Positions 35,664-44,442 of a stretch of DNA of 64,000 nucleotides are shown piece by piece (positions within the stretch are counted from its first letter, which is position 1; every line of letters starts with the position of its first letter). The stretch comes from an uncultured Planctomycetales bacterium (lineage in GTDB: Bacteria > Planctomycetota > Planctomycetia > Isosphaerales > Isosphaeraceae). The notes beneath the pieces are model-generated. The model saw nothing but the letters and a program-made list of their open reading frames with translations. It searched no databases and was not told the origin of the DNA. The position numbers were made by a program, and so were the translations under genes. The DNA lies in assembly GCA_903926465.1 (NCBI GenBank), contig CAIYJE010000023.1, positions 1-64,000 on the forward strand, written 5' to 3'.

Positions 35664-36457
35664 AGCTCCTGTTTATTCCTGAACCAGACGGTTGTGCCCG
35701 GGCCTGCGCCCAGGGTCTGGCCAGCGTCTCCGTTGACAACGGCAATTTCAACCCAGCCCGAGCTTCCCACCAGCGCCACCAGAGAGCCTGGAAGTCTGTT
35801 TGCATAGGTCTGAACCAGGCCTGCGATCTGAGTCCCAGAGATCTGGACCTGCCAGTCAGAGCTTGGACGGCCGCTGAGCTCTTCATGTCGCACGTTCGTG
35901 ATCAGGTTACCGAATCGGTCACGGAAAATGACTTCGCCGATAATCTCTTGTCCCTGGATGCGCGGCTGGAGTGTCGTCAGTTCCAGAACGTGTTCATGTC
36001 TGGGTCCGAGTTCGGCGGGGTTCCCGCCGCAGAGCAGGAAGGCGGCCGCCGGCGCCAGGATGTCGCGCCCGTGAAACGTGCGAGAAACCACGGGGCGTCG
36101 AATCATTGGGTTAGAGATTTCCCAGATGCCGTCGACTGGTCGTTGCCGGCAAACTCCGCCTAGCAGGCCGTTATCGGGACCCAGCACCCACTGGCCGGCA
36201 ACCCTCACCGCCTTCAGTTTTCGGTTGGTACCAACTCCCGGGTCAATCACGGCCAGATGGACCGTGTCTGGGGGAAAGGCATCAAGAACCGAGGCCAGCA
36301 CAAACGCTCCTTCCAGAATGTTCTGGGGAGAGATCTGGTGGCTTACGTCCACCATCTGGGTACCGGGAGCAAGGCCCAGAATGATCCCCTTCATTGAGGC
36401 AACGTAGGGGCCATCGGAGCCAAAGTCGGTCGTCAGAGTCAGAATGGGCAAAGTCAT
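35660..36457 (-). CDS. SAM hydrolase / SAM hydroxide adenosyltransferase (DUF62 family)
   Basis: Family of the chlorinase/fluorinase fold. Most members hydrolyse S-adenosylmethionine to adenosine and methionine. 265 residues from 36457, where TTDFGSDGPYVASMKG begins the catalytic domain. Key motifs are DPGVG, LGPDNGLL and DRFGNLITN, all conserved in the family. The longest frame begins at 36553, but family similarity starts only after 36457. The 3' end overlaps bioA by four bases. Co-expression with a SAM-using aminotransferase is notable. Halogenation is not suggested. Confidence 0.88.
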   Translation of the reverse strand: MTLPILTLTTDFGSDGPYVASMKGIILGLAPGTQMVDVSHQISPQNILEGAFVLASVLDAFPPDTVHLAVIDPGVGTNRKLKAVRVAGQWVLGPDNGLLGGVCRQRPVDGIWEISNPMIRRPVVSRTFHGRDILAPAAAFLLCGGNPAELGPRHEHVLELTTLQPRIQGQEIIGEVIFRDRFGNLITNVRHEELSGRPSSDWQVQISGTQIAGLVQTYANRLPGSLVALVGSSGWVEIAVVNGDAGQTLGAGPGTTVWFRNKQEL

Positions 36458-36583
36458 AAGACGCTGTTTCAGATCTGGGACCGGCGCCTGGTCCGCAAGC
36501 GGCCTGTCCCAGAATTGAAACCACCACTCCTCAAGCCTGCCAATGGAGTTCATTCAGGCCGGCGTTATGCTCAAAGGCGATGA

Positions 36584-36934
36584 TCAGCCGGTTTTGTGAC
36601 TGAAATTCGCGGTGATGCGTGAGGAGATACCACCTCGCGGAGTGAATTGACCGATGACCGTCATTGTACGAGGCGCACATGCCCGAACGAGATCGTCCAG
36701 GATTGCGTTCACAACGCTCTCGTAAAAAATCCCCCGGGTGCGGTAATCCTGAAGGTAATACTTGAGGCTCTTGAGTTCCACGCACGATTGATCGGCCACG
36801 TAACGGATCAAGATTGTCCCGAAGTCAGGCTGTCCGGTTTTGGGACAGACCGACGTGAATTCGGGACAATTGATCTCGATCTCGTACGGACGATCAGGAT
36901 ACGGGTTCGGAAACGTCTCCAGCAGAGTCGACAT
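36584..36934 (-). CDS. queF: NADPH-dependent 7-cyano-7-deazaguanine reductase
   Basis: Reduces preQ0 to preQ1 in queuosine synthesis. 116 residues, the short type-I size. Catalytic Cys C30 is in [12 protein letters not shown], with the proton-donor Asp D37, and the substrate-binding [13 protein letters not shown] is present. It lies 126 bases upstream of the SAM hydrolase gene on the same strand. The matching queE is at 53.1 kb on the other strand, so the window holds two steps of the queuosine pathway. Confidence 0.95.
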   Translation of the reverse strand: MSTLLETFPNPYPDRPYEIEINCPEFTSVCPKTGQPDFGTILIRYVADQSCVELKSLKYYLQDYRTRGIFYESVVNAILDDLVRACAPRTMTVIGQFTPRGGISSRITANFSHKTG

Positions 36935-37028
36935 GACAGGGCTCGCGGCGATCGATACGGGCGGAATCTCGTTGTGAGATCTCGTACGCTATTTTTATCG
37001 ACCAGCAGCGCGCCCGGTCAATCTGCTA

Positions 37029-37664
37029 TCAGCCAGCAAGTTCAACAACAAGCGATCCGGGTGGCTCATCACCCACAACCACCTCACCGTATTTCTTGGG
37101 TTCTACTCCGTGCTCACGCGAGTAATCGGCCACGCCCTGAAAGCCGGCCTTGCGTGCGAAAGCATCCAGAATGGAGTAGGTGTAGGCGTACTTGTGCTGC
37201 CCCTCGCAGAACAGGTAATTCACGGCTTGGGCTACGGGATCGGCAAACGGACGTGGCCAATCTTCCACGGCGGCCCCATGAGCAACCTGGAGGGCATGGT
37301 CCACACTTGGAACCGCAATCCGTGCCGTACCGCCCGGCCGAAGCACGCGCCGAATCTCTTGAAGGAGATTGATCGCCTCGTCGGGAAATAAATGTTCGAG
37401 CGTGTGGGAACTATACACAAATCGGCAGCTTCGGTCGGGAAACGGAAGTCGGTTCCGCAGGTCGATCCAGAGGTCGATCTTCTGAAAACGGTTTCCATCG
37501 GCATTGATCATGCCTGGAATGTACTTGTGACCGCACCCCAGATGGAGGTCGAACCCTTCCTGGGGTGGTTTCATGCGGTGCTTCAAGCTGGCAATGCAGG
37601 TGCTGGGCATGCACAGATAGCGAGCAACCGCGAAATACGCATTTTTCAGCTGTTGTGAGAGCAT
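37029..37664 (-). CDS. SAM-dependent methyltransferase (Methyltransf_11)
   Basis: Class I methyltransferase, 211 residues. SAM-binding motif I is LHLGCGHKYIPGMINAD (about 40-56), the SSHTLEHL motif follows, and LRPGGTARIAVP is present. The N-terminal about 35 residues are not conserved. The substrate cannot be told. Gene-neighbour logic suggests nothing firm, as the next minus-strand gene, queF, is unrelated. Confidence 0.85.
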   Translation of the reverse strand: MLSQQLKNAYFAVARYLCMPSTCIASLKHRMKPPQEGFDLHLGCGHKYIPGMINADGNRFQKIDLWIDLRNRLPFPDRSCRFVYSSHTLEHLFPDEAINLLQEIRRVLRPGGTARIAVPSVDHALQVAHGAAVEDWPRPFADPVAQAVNYLFCEGQHKYAYTYSILDAFARKAGFQGVADYSREHGVEPKKYGEVVVGDEPPGSLVVELAG

Positions 37665-37970
37665 GGTGCGTCCGTGAACCGAGTGCTCGAATCAGGGTGG
37701 CCGCCCCGCAAGAGGCTCCACCCTTCTCCTTGGTGTGTCATCCAGAAGGGGATTATCAGAATGATCAGGCTCCCTGTCCAGACGACCTGACCGTAAGACT
37801 TGCCCAGGCCAAGGTCGGCCGACCCCAGACCGATTCCAACCCTGGCCGGGAAATCGCAAGCTCTCGGGCCGGTTTTCCGTTCGATTCTGAAGCAAAACCG
37901 TGCGAGAATCAGTGATCCGCACTCCCTTTGATCTCTCGCACGCCCACCTTCAGCCAGCGGTCCTAACACC
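37665..37970. other. divergent intergenic region
   Basis: 306 bases between the methyltransferase (minus) and the propeller protein (plus). I find no gene, RNA or repeat in it. Promoters for both are expected but not assignable. Confidence 0.45.
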
Positions 37971-38912
37971 ATGCAAAATGCACGACGAACCTTCTTGAAA
38001 TGGCTCGGAGCCGGCCTCCTTTGTAGCGGCCAGTCGCTTCTGGCCGGCACCACGGCAGACCAGCCCGCGAACCCAGTCCGCCATTCCTATCTCGTCTTTG
38101 GTGCCAAAACCGCCATCATCGGCGAAGATGGCGCGGTGCTCTGGGAATACACCGACGGGAGCCGGGACGGCTTTGTGCTGCCTGGCGGAAATGTGCTGGT
38201 GGCGTTTGCCGACCTGGTTGAAGAAGTCACTCCCGACCGCAAAGTGGTGTTTTCCTACAGGTTGAGCCCAGAGAACCAGGAGATCGGTACCACTCAGCGG
38301 CTCTACAACGGAAACACCCTGGTCACCGAACTGGGCAAAAAGCCTCGTCTGCTGGAAGTGGATGCACGAGGCAAGATCGTGCATGAGTTCGCCCTGCAGC
38401 CTGAAACCGATAACGCCCACCTGCAAACGCGCATGGCTCGTCAGTTGAAGAACGGCAATTATCTGGTGCCGCACCTCCTGGCGTTTGCCGTGAAGGAATA
38501 CACGCCAGAAGGAAAAATTGTCCAGGTCATGAAAACCGACTTCGACGAACTCGGTGGCAGACCTGCGGAAAACTGGCCCTTCACCGCAATCCGACTCGAT
38601 AACGGCAACACGGTGGTCTCACTCACTCACGGAAATAAGATTGTGGAACTCGACCCCCGTGGGAACATCGTCTGGAAAGTCACCAATGAGGACGTGGGCG
38701 GCCTGTTCAAAGACCCCTGCGGATCCCAGCGGCTGGCGAACGGCAATACGGTGGTCGGCAGCCACGCCGCCAACACGGGGACTTCCATGGTGGAACTGAC
38801 CCCCGATAAGAAAATTGTCTGGACCAGTGAACACCCGATGGCCGCCAGCGTGCACCACTTCCAGATTCTCACCACCAACGGGCAGCCAGAACCAGGCGTG
38901 CCACTCAAGTAA
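37971..38912 (+). CDS. Tat-type exported beta-propeller protein
   Basis: Exported protein of 313 residues. The N-terminal RRTFLKWLGAGLL is a twin-arginine-like signal (RRxFLK), with a possible cleavage site near LAGTTA. The body consists of repeated blades with NGN-type turns, for example NGNTLV, KNGNYLV, DNGNTVV and ANGNTVV, each with a WK/WEY-type strand, typical of PQQ/arylsulfotransferase-like propellers. A role as a periplasmic sensor or dehydrogenase-type scaffold is possible. No enzyme motif for PQQ is obvious. Flanking genes do not suggest a pathway. Confidence 0.8.
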   Translation: MQNARRTFLKWLGAGLLCSGQSLLAGTTADQPANPVRHSYLVFGAKTAIIGEDGAVLWEYTDGSRDGFVLPGGNVLVAFADLVEEVTPDRKVVFSYRLSPENQEIGTTQRLYNGNTLVTELGKKPRLLEVDARGKIVHEFALQPETDNAHLQTRMARQLKNGNYLVPHLLAFAVKEYTPEGKIVQVMKTDFDELGGRPAENWPFTAIRLDNGNTVVSLTHGNKIVELDPRGNIVWKVTNEDVGGLFKDPCGSQRLANGNTVVGSHAANTGTSMVELTPDKKIVWTSEHPMAASVHHFQILTTNGQPEPGVPLK

Positions 38913-38931
38913 GCGAAAACCCAGGGGTTAA

Positions 38932-38958
38932 CCAGGCCGCAGTCGCCACACGGCCTGG
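38932..38958. terminator. hairpin between convergent genes
   Basis: Stem CCAGGCCG/CGGCCTGG (8 bp, loop about 11). On the minus strand it is followed, after an AACCCC stretch, by a T-rich GGTTTTCG. It separates the propeller gene from the convergent DUF3352-like gene. Confidence 0.5.
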
Positions 38959-38963
38959 GCAAC

Positions 38964-40706
38964 TCAAGGGCTGGTTGCGGGCTGAAGGGTGAGCTGCTGG
39001 GTGAATCGGCTTGAGTCCGTACTCAACCACGCCCGAAAGCTCACCCGCTCCAGCAAGCTCATCAATTCTAGCGCCTGCTCATACTCGCGAGCCGCCTGCT
39101 CGGCCGACGAACCATTGGCACGGCTGCTCTCTCGAATCCAGTATTCTCGGTTCCTCTCAAGGCAAGACCGCAAAGAACCTGCCATCACTTCGGCCTGTGC
39201 CTTCAGGCCCGGCTCAAGGGCAGGCAAACGCTCAGGTGCGGCAGACTTGCCCCCAGCTTCCAGCCAGTCTCCACCAGAATCCAGGTTCCCCAGAATCAAC
39301 CACCCACCCGTGATACGGGCCACAACCGTGTTCGCCTGGGAGACAAGCCTCAAAATGGCCCCTGCTGAACTCGTCTCAACCTGGACGTCGGGCTGATCTT
39401 CCGTCTGCTTGTCGCCCAGCGCCATCAACGCAAACACCGCCTGTACCAACCGCTGAAGCTGAGACGCGGTTGGCTGCCCCCCCTGGTACTGAACGGCCAC
39501 TCGCAATTCCAGGCCACGCTGCAACAGCCGGCCCACCCCTCGCTCATCGGTCTGCCCAAGCATCAGGCAGACCTGGGGCCCCATCCTCCCCAAAATCGAA
39601 CGCAGGGCATCGCCCTCCCCAAGAATCGCCGAGGCCAGCAACTCCAGGTGTTTCCACTGAGCGGCTTGCTTTTCATCCAGCAAATCAAAAATCAGTGCCG
39701 CCAGCTCTTTCGTATTCAGCGCGATGCTCGCCCGCCCAATCATCCACGAATCCGTTGAAACGCCACCAAACGGCTTTAAATCTGGTGCGGTGGCCAGAAT
39801 CTTCAAGAACGATTCTTCTTGATTGACGGCTGGGAACCGCGTGACCAGGCGGACCGAAAGCCCGTCATCATCGCTTAGCCCCAAGCTGATTCCACGACAG
39901 GAGGCTGCCCACTTTTGCAACCGGACTTCAAAGCTGCCCGGCACACGATCTTCGAGTGCACCCGTCGGAACGTTCCCCTTCACACGCCAGAGCGCGTCAG
40001 AGACGTGAAGTTCCAAAACGGAGCGAGCAATGGCATCACGACTTTCCACGAACCAGTTCTGAGATTCTCCAGCATCGGAACTTACCGTTCGTTTCAAATA
40101 CGCTCGGATCACCGATTCAGAGTTCGACCACGCAAACTGGCCGTCCCCTGAGAGGGCGAATGCATCGGAAACCGGCCCCCCTGCCCCCTTGGTTCTGACC
40201 CAGTAGGAAAGTTCGCCCTCGGTCCGCTCAATCGGAGGGATCGCTTTGCCACCGGCAACATCCAGACTCTCCAGCCGCTCCACAAGGGCACGAAGCCGCG
40301 CGACATCAGGAGACTGAATCAGCACCAGCCCCGCATACCCTCCATCCACTTGCGCATCTGGATGGAGCGAAAGCACCATCGCCCGACCAAGAATCGACCG
40401 CAAGAGTTCTTCAGTTGAAAGCCCAAGCAGAGCCTCAACCTTGCCAACCTCGCTTTGGAGCCGAGCATAGTCGGGCGATGCCAGCCAAAGCTGAAATCCA
40501 GGCAAGGCCTGGATTTGTTTCCAAGATTGAGATTGTCGCCAAAAATCCAGGTGTTCGCCCAAACGATCAACGACCAACACGGCCACGGAATCGGTGGGCA
40601 GTGCCCTCACCAGTGGCTCAGTGGCCCTGTTCGGGGAAGGCGAACCGCGATCTGCGCCCGCCTGAGCGATCAGGATTCCCAGAACAAGTGAGCAAAGCCC
40701 GTTCAC
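38964..40706 (-). CDS. secreted DUF3352-like envelope protein
   Basis: Secreted or anchored protein of 580 residues. The start is GTG at 40706, chosen because GAGGAG lies 6 bases upstream and a signal peptide (LCSLVLGILIAQAGA) begins there. After a Pro/Ser-rich segment, the mature domain (about 30-560) shows LPTDSVAVLVVDRLGEHL and WKQIQALPGFQLWLASPDY, characteristic of DUF3352-like proteins found in planctomycete operons. The role is unknown; it may sense or modify the envelope. It lies 10 bases downstream of the anti-sigma gene on the same strand, suggesting it is the product regulated by, or tethered to, the sigma system. Confidence 0.75.
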   Translation of the reverse strand: MNGLCSLVLGILIAQAGADRGSPSPNRATEPLVRALPTDSVAVLVVDRLGEHLDFWRQSQSWKQIQALPGFQLWLASPDYARLQSEVGKVEALLGLSTEELLRSILGRAMVLSLHPDAQVDGGYAGLVLIQSPDVARLRALVERLESLDVAGGKAIPPIERTEGELSYWVRTKGAGGPVSDAFALSGDGQFAWSNSESVIRAYLKRTVSSDAGESQNWFVESRDAIARSVLELHVSDALWRVKGNVPTGALEDRVPGSFEVRLQKWAASCRGISLGLSDDDGLSVRLVTRFPAVNQEESFLKILATAPDLKPFGGVSTDSWMIGRASIALNTKELAALIFDLLDEKQAAQWKHLELLASAILGEGDALRSILGRMGPQVCLMLGQTDERGVGRLLQRGLELRVAVQYQGGQPTASQLQRLVQAVFALMALGDKQTEDQPDVQVETSSAGAILRLVSQANTVVARITGGWLILGNLDSGGDWLEAGGKSAAPERLPALEPGLKAQAEVMAGSLRSCLERNREYWIRESSRANGSSAEQAAREYEQALELMSLLERVSFRAWLSTDSSRFTQQLTLQPATSP

Positions 40707-40716
40707 AATCGGCTCC

Positions 40717-41424
40717 TCAAGCGCCGCGCCCGGTAGGCACGGAACCGTTTTCCGACTCCTCACGAACAGGCACGACAAAATCAAAAGCACCACGTGCACG
40801 ATTGGAAATTGGCTGAATGCTGGAGATCACCCGGCCGCCAATTTGTTTCAAGCGGTCGCTGGCTACAGGTGGACGGGGATTCGCCGGTTCCTGAGCGGTG
40901 TTCAGCACCTCACGACCAAGCAAGGTCGCAGGCAAGGATGCCACTCTGATCAAATGGCCAGTTCCAGACGAAGATTCTAGCCAGGGCTTGACCCCAGCAA
41001 GATGCGCTGGCACCACAACCGATGGGCCAGGTCGAACCGAAGCCACTTCAACGGGTGCAGGAGTTCTGAGGACGAAATAGGCAAGCGATGCCGCAAACCC
41101 CAGCCCGAGTCCGACCTGCCGTACTACGCCCGAAGGTCGAGCGGTGGCTGTTCGGTTTTGATCACGGGGATCATGAAACTGCAAAACGTGGCGGTGCGAG
41201 TCTGAAAGTGGCACCAGACTTGAGCTGGAATGACTCCAGCCTTGCAGGGCCTGCCGAAGTTTCCGATAGCGGCTATCCAGCTCAACACATTTGGAACACG
41301 TGCAAAGATGAGTATCCCAGTCGGTCAGATCCGAAGGGGGGCAGGGACTCTCAGCATCAAAGTGGGCCTGCCAGGCGGCTTCGAAGGCTTGGCAATTCAT
41401 GCAATCGTTCTCGTGATCATTCAT
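40717..41424 (-). CDS. anti-sigma factor with zinc finger (zf-HC2-like)
   Basis: 235 residues. The N-terminal cytosolic part carries the ZAS zinc motif H-x3-C-x2-C (THLCTCSKC), and one transmembrane helix (about residues 104-121, VGLGLGFAASLAYFVL) separates it from a C-terminal domain. It would bind and inactivate the ECF sigma encoded directly upstream; they overlap by four bases (ATGA). The DUF3352-like gene follows after 10 bases, so this may be a sigma/anti-sigma/effector unit. Confidence 0.88.
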   Translation of the reverse strand: MNDHENDCMNCQAFEAAWQAHFDAESPCPPSDLTDWDTHLCTCSKCVELDSRYRKLRQALQGWSHSSSSLVPLSDSHRHVLQFHDPRDQNRTATARPSGVVRQVGLGLGFAASLAYFVLRTPAPVEVASVRPGPSVVVPAHLAGVKPWLESSSGTGHLIRVASLPATLLGREVLNTAQEPANPRPPVASDRLKQIGGRVISSIQPISNRARGAFDFVVPVREESENGSVPTGRGA

Positions 41425-41975
41425 GCCGTGATCCCCCGTCGCTCAAGTTCACTCGCAAGCTCGGCGCGTGCCCGGTGCAGCCAGGTTTTGATGGTGCCGG
41501 TCGGCCGGTTCAACCGCTCACCGATCGCTTCATAACTCAACCCTTGATCATGGAAAAGCAGGAAAACTTCTCGATATTCCGGGCGAAGTAGACTCAAAGC
41601 TCGATCAATCTCGGCCCTGAGATCGAGAAAGGTCGGATTCTGAGTGCCAGGATCCAGGGGCCCGTCATCCAGGTTGGTGCAAACGGGATGTCGTTTGCGT
41701 TTGGCCAGCGCGGTCCGGCACCGGTTGGCCGCAATTCCCAGCAGCCAGGGGCGTAATGCGCGTTCACCATCGAACCGGTGAATGGCTCGAATTGCCCTGA
41801 CAAAAGTTTCTTGGAGTACATCTTCGGCGTCTTGTCGATGCCCCAGGATGCGGATGCACACACCGAAAAGCAGCCCTTGATAGCGGCTAACAAGTCGAAC
41901 CGACGCAGTTTGATCACCGGCCTGAAGCGCAGCGACCAGTGAGGTTTCCTCGGTTCGTTCGGTTTCTGCGTGCAT
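41421..41975 (-). CDS. RNA polymerase sigma factor, ECF (RpoE-like)
   Basis: Sigma-70 family group IV factor, 184 residues, with only regions 2 and 4. Region 2 shows DAEDVLQETFVRAIRAIHRF. Region 4 shows the helix-turn-helix LSYEAIGERLNRPTGTIKTWLHRARAEL. GAGGG lies 6 bases before its ATG. The anti-sigma follows immediately with a four-base overlap, then the DUF3352-like gene. It likely autoregulates this unit and may control other envelope genes. The signal is unknown. Confidence 0.94.
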   Translation of the reverse strand: MHAETERTEETSLVAALQAGDQTASVRLVSRYQGLLFGVCIRILGHRQDAEDVLQETFVRAIRAIHRFDGERALRPWLLGIAANRCRTALAKRKRHPVCTNLDDGPLDPGTQNPTFLDLRAEIDRALSLLRPEYREVFLLFHDQGLSYEAIGERLNRPTGTIKTWLHRARAELASELERRGITA

Positions 41976-42124
41976 AACAGCCCTCGATCAAATGCTCCTT
42001 CGAGCATAATACCCTGACCAAGGGGGGCTCGTTTCGAATTTCGACCAACTCAGGCCAATATTTTCTGGGACCGATGCATTCACGTCTGGGTTGAACCGAA
42101 ATTCGGGTAGCCAGATCCTTGAAC

Positions 42125-42173
42125 AAAAAACGAGGCGGTCTGGATCTCCCAACATGGAGCCAGAGCCGCCTCG
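42125..42173 (-). terminator. terminator after the 42198-42572 gene
   Basis: Long stem CGAGGCGG / CCGCCTCG with further pairing (CTGG/CCAG), followed on the minus strand by six T. It ends the small gene upstream on the minus strand. Confidence 0.8.
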
Positions 42174-42197
42174 TTCATCGTTCGCAATCATCAAGAC

Positions 42198-42572
42198 TCA
42201 GCAGTTGTTTGGACTGGCCAGCACCGTGAGTTCCTGAGCGGTTGCCGTCTGGAATGTCTGACCCTGTTTTTCAAGCCCCAGGGCCATCCGCATGGCAATC
42301 TCTTCGAGTTCTGGCCAGTCGATTCGCCAGGCGATTTCCGCCAGTTCCTCTGGCTCAACATCGCCGAGATCTCGACCTATGCGTTCCAGTTCTCCCTCGA
42401 GGCGCTGCATCGTTTCCAGCATGTCATCGCGGGTCGAGTCGGAGCCGCCGACCACCAGAAATTCCTGGCTTCGGAGAATTCGCACCGGGTGGAACGGCCC
42501 GTCGAGCCCTAGCCCGATGATCGCCGCCCGGAGGCGAGGACGCGGACCGTGCTCGTTGGTTGACGTCGTCAT
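42198..42572 (-). CDS. small acidic protein, unknown
   Basis: 124 residues from the ATG at 42572 (GTG at 42575 is an equally placed alternative). An N-terminal beta-like hydrophobic stretch (RAAIIGLGLDGPFHPVRILRSQEFLVVGG) precedes a highly charged, helical, Glu-rich C-terminal half (LEGELERIGRDLGDVEPEELAEIAWRIDWPELEEIA). The codon pattern is consistent with coding, a strong terminator follows, and the ribosome site (AAAGG) is fair. No domain is recognised. It lies in a separate unit between the sigma factor gene and the small protein gene at 42738. Confidence 0.65.
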   Translation of the reverse strand: MTTSTNEHGPRPRLRAAIIGLGLDGPFHPVRILRSQEFLVVGGSDSTRDDMLETMQRLEGELERIGRDLGDVEPEELAEIAWRIDWPELEEIAMRMALGLEKQGQTFQTATAQELTVLASPNNC

Positions 42573-42737
42573 CACGAGGATGGCCTTTCACAAGGGATGC
42601 CGAAGAAGCATGGGGAAGGCCGGTGCGAAAGTTCGACTCGACCACTCCACGGCTTTCTGTATCGGCAACCAACGCGAAATGCGCCACCCCCTAACGACTC
42701 AAAACGGAACAGATACGGCACATCTTCCGCACCGCTC

Positions 42738-42950
42738 TTACGACCCGCTCAGATGCTCTTTGAGGAGTCCACGCGCCAGACGGTTCGCTGTTCGCAAACT
42801 GGTGAGCCGCGCTTCCATCTGTTCTTCGCTGTAAAGCCGTCCCTCACTGGTAGGTAAACCGGCGAGAGCGATGGTGAGCGGCAGCAAATCCACAAATTGG
42901 CGATATTTTTGCTGAAGTTCGTTCGGTGTCGCTTGCGTAGTATCTGACAC
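42738..42950 (-). CDS. small helical protein, unknown
   Basis: 70 residues, starting with GTG at 42950, preceded by GGGAGGGG about 8 bases upstream, which strongly supports translation. The sequence is helical and hydrophilic with a central conserved-looking LLPLTIALAGLPTSEGRLYSEEQMEARL. No family is recognised. It stands between the helicase (divergent) and the other small gene, which has the same direction with a 165-base gap. Confidence 0.6.
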   Translation of the reverse strand: MSDTTQATPNELQQKYRQFVDLLPLTIALAGLPTSEGRLYSEEQMEARLTSLRTANRLARGLLKEHLSGS

Positions 42951-43162
42951 GTCAGTTCCCCTCCCAGAACCGGCTAGGACAGGCTTGAACGTGTCAAACA
43001 GCCCTCTCGGCCGGTCTTGTATTTTGAACGTGATTTCAAGGGTGGTCCCCGATCCGGAAGCCTACACCCTCTCGACCTGCTCGTTACAATAATGCATACT
43101 CATAAAGGTTTCCAAGAAAAAGATTTATCCTTTGCAGTCGCCCTGACGGAGCGCACGTTTAA

Positions 43163-44407
43163 ATGCCGGAGTCTGTTCTAGAGTCCACACCCCGAACTGA
43201 GGGACTCGCCTCCTTTCGAAATATGCCCTTGAGCCGCACCATGAGGCAGTCTCTGGTCGAGGCAGGCTATGCGACCCCTTCACCCATTCAGGAAGCCCTG
43301 ATTCCGCTGGCACTTGAGGGGATCGATGTGATTGGGCAAGCGAAGACCGGGACCGGTAAAACCGCGTCCTTCGCAATTCCTTTGATCGAGATGCTCGAGG
43401 AACATGGCAAGTCGCCTCAGGCACTTGTCTTGGCCCCCACTCGCGAACTGGTTCAGCAGATCGTGGGGGAATTCGAGAAGCTTGGCCGCGGTCAACAGGC
43501 CAAGATCTGCGGGATCTATGGCGGAGAGCCCATTCAAAAGCAACTCCGCAGCCTCGAACGCGGTGTTGATATCGTGGTTGGTACCCCCGGCCGCGTGATT
43601 GACCACATTGAACGCCGCACACTCTTCCTCGGTGACGTGTTCCACGTCGTTCTCGATGAAGCGGACCGGATGCTGGATATCGGTTTTCGGCCCGATATCG
43701 AACGGATCCTCAAGCGGGTTCCCGATCCACACCAGACCTTGCTGCTCTCGGCCACCATCAGCCCAGAGATCCAAAAACTGGCCCAACGGTACATGTTTCA
43801 GCCGCAAGAGCTTAACCTCTCACGCGATGAACCGTCCGTGGAATCGATCCAGCAATATTACGTGACCGTGGATCAAGACCGGAAACTGGACCTGCTGATC
43901 GACATTCTGGGCCGTGATAAGCCCAGGCAGTGCATTATTTTCACCAGAACCAAAAAAGGAGCGGATCGGCTTGCCGAGAAGCTCAACCGGGTGGCTCGCG
44001 GAGTTGCGACCATTCACGGCGACCTACCCCAGACCGCCCGCAATCGCGTGATGCTAGGTTTCAGAGAGGGAACGATCCCTATTCTGGTTGCCACCGATGT
44101 TGTCGGACGCGGCATCGATGTCGAAGGGATCAGCCATGTGATCAACTTCGATATCCCAGACGACCCCGAGAACTATCTGCACAGAATTGGCCGTACCGGC
44201 CGTATGGGCAAAGATGGTGTCTCGTACACCTTCGTCCGACCAGACGAGGGGGGGCCGCTCACAGCCATCGAATTGATGATCAATCGGCCGATCGAGAACT
44301 TCAAGGTTGAAGGATTTCAGGGTACGCCCAAGGAATCTAACAAACCCGCGTTCCGTGAACTCTGGAACTCTGGTTCGAAACAGGCATCCGCACGCCCTCC
44401 TCAGTAA
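43163..44407 (+). CDS. DEAD-box RNA helicase, RhlE-like
   Basis: ATP-dependent RNA helicase of 414 residues, cytosolic, probably in ribosome assembly or RNA turnover. All motifs are in order: Q-motif (ATPSPIQ), Walker A AKTGTGKT, PTRELV, TPGRV, the DEAD box VLDEADRMLD, SATIS, then helicase C motifs IIFTRTKKGA, ATDVVGRGID and HRIGRTGR. The C-terminal extension is short. Convergent with the BatD-like gene, with a hairpin between. RhlE is the closest named type, but the exact RNA is not known. Confidence 0.93.
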   Translation: MPESVLESTPRTEGLASFRNMPLSRTMRQSLVEAGYATPSPIQEALIPLALEGIDVIGQAKTGTGKTASFAIPLIEMLEEHGKSPQALVLAPTRELVQQIVGEFEKLGRGQQAKICGIYGGEPIQKQLRSLERGVDIVVGTPGRVIDHIERRTLFLGDVFHVVLDEADRMLDIGFRPDIERILKRVPDPHQTLLLSATISPEIQKLAQRYMFQPQELNLSRDEPSVESIQQYYVTVDQDRKLDLLIDILGRDKPRQCIIFTRTKKGADRLAEKLNRVARGVATIHGDLPQTARNRVMLGFREGTIPILVATDVVGRGIDVEGISHVINFDIPDDPENYLHRIGRTGRMGKDGVSYTFVRPDEGGPLTAIELMINRPIENFKVEGFQGTPKESNKPAFRELWNSGSKQASARPPQ

Positions 44408-44420
44408 GCAGGACCAACGT

Positions 44421-44440
44421 GCTGGGCTCCCAAGCCCAGC
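44421..44440. terminator. hairpin between convergent genes
   Basis: Perfect 8-bp stem GCTGGGCT/AGCCCAGC with a CCCA loop, followed on the plus strand by CTTCAGACTTTG. It lies in the 35-base gap between the helicase and the BatD-like gene. Confidence 0.6.
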
Positions 44441-44442
44441 CT

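Noticed and set aside
35660-36457. Halogenase (chlorinase/fluorinase) function for the SAM hydrolase gene
   Set aside because: The gene resembles the common hydrolysing members, and no organohalogen pathway genes are nearby.
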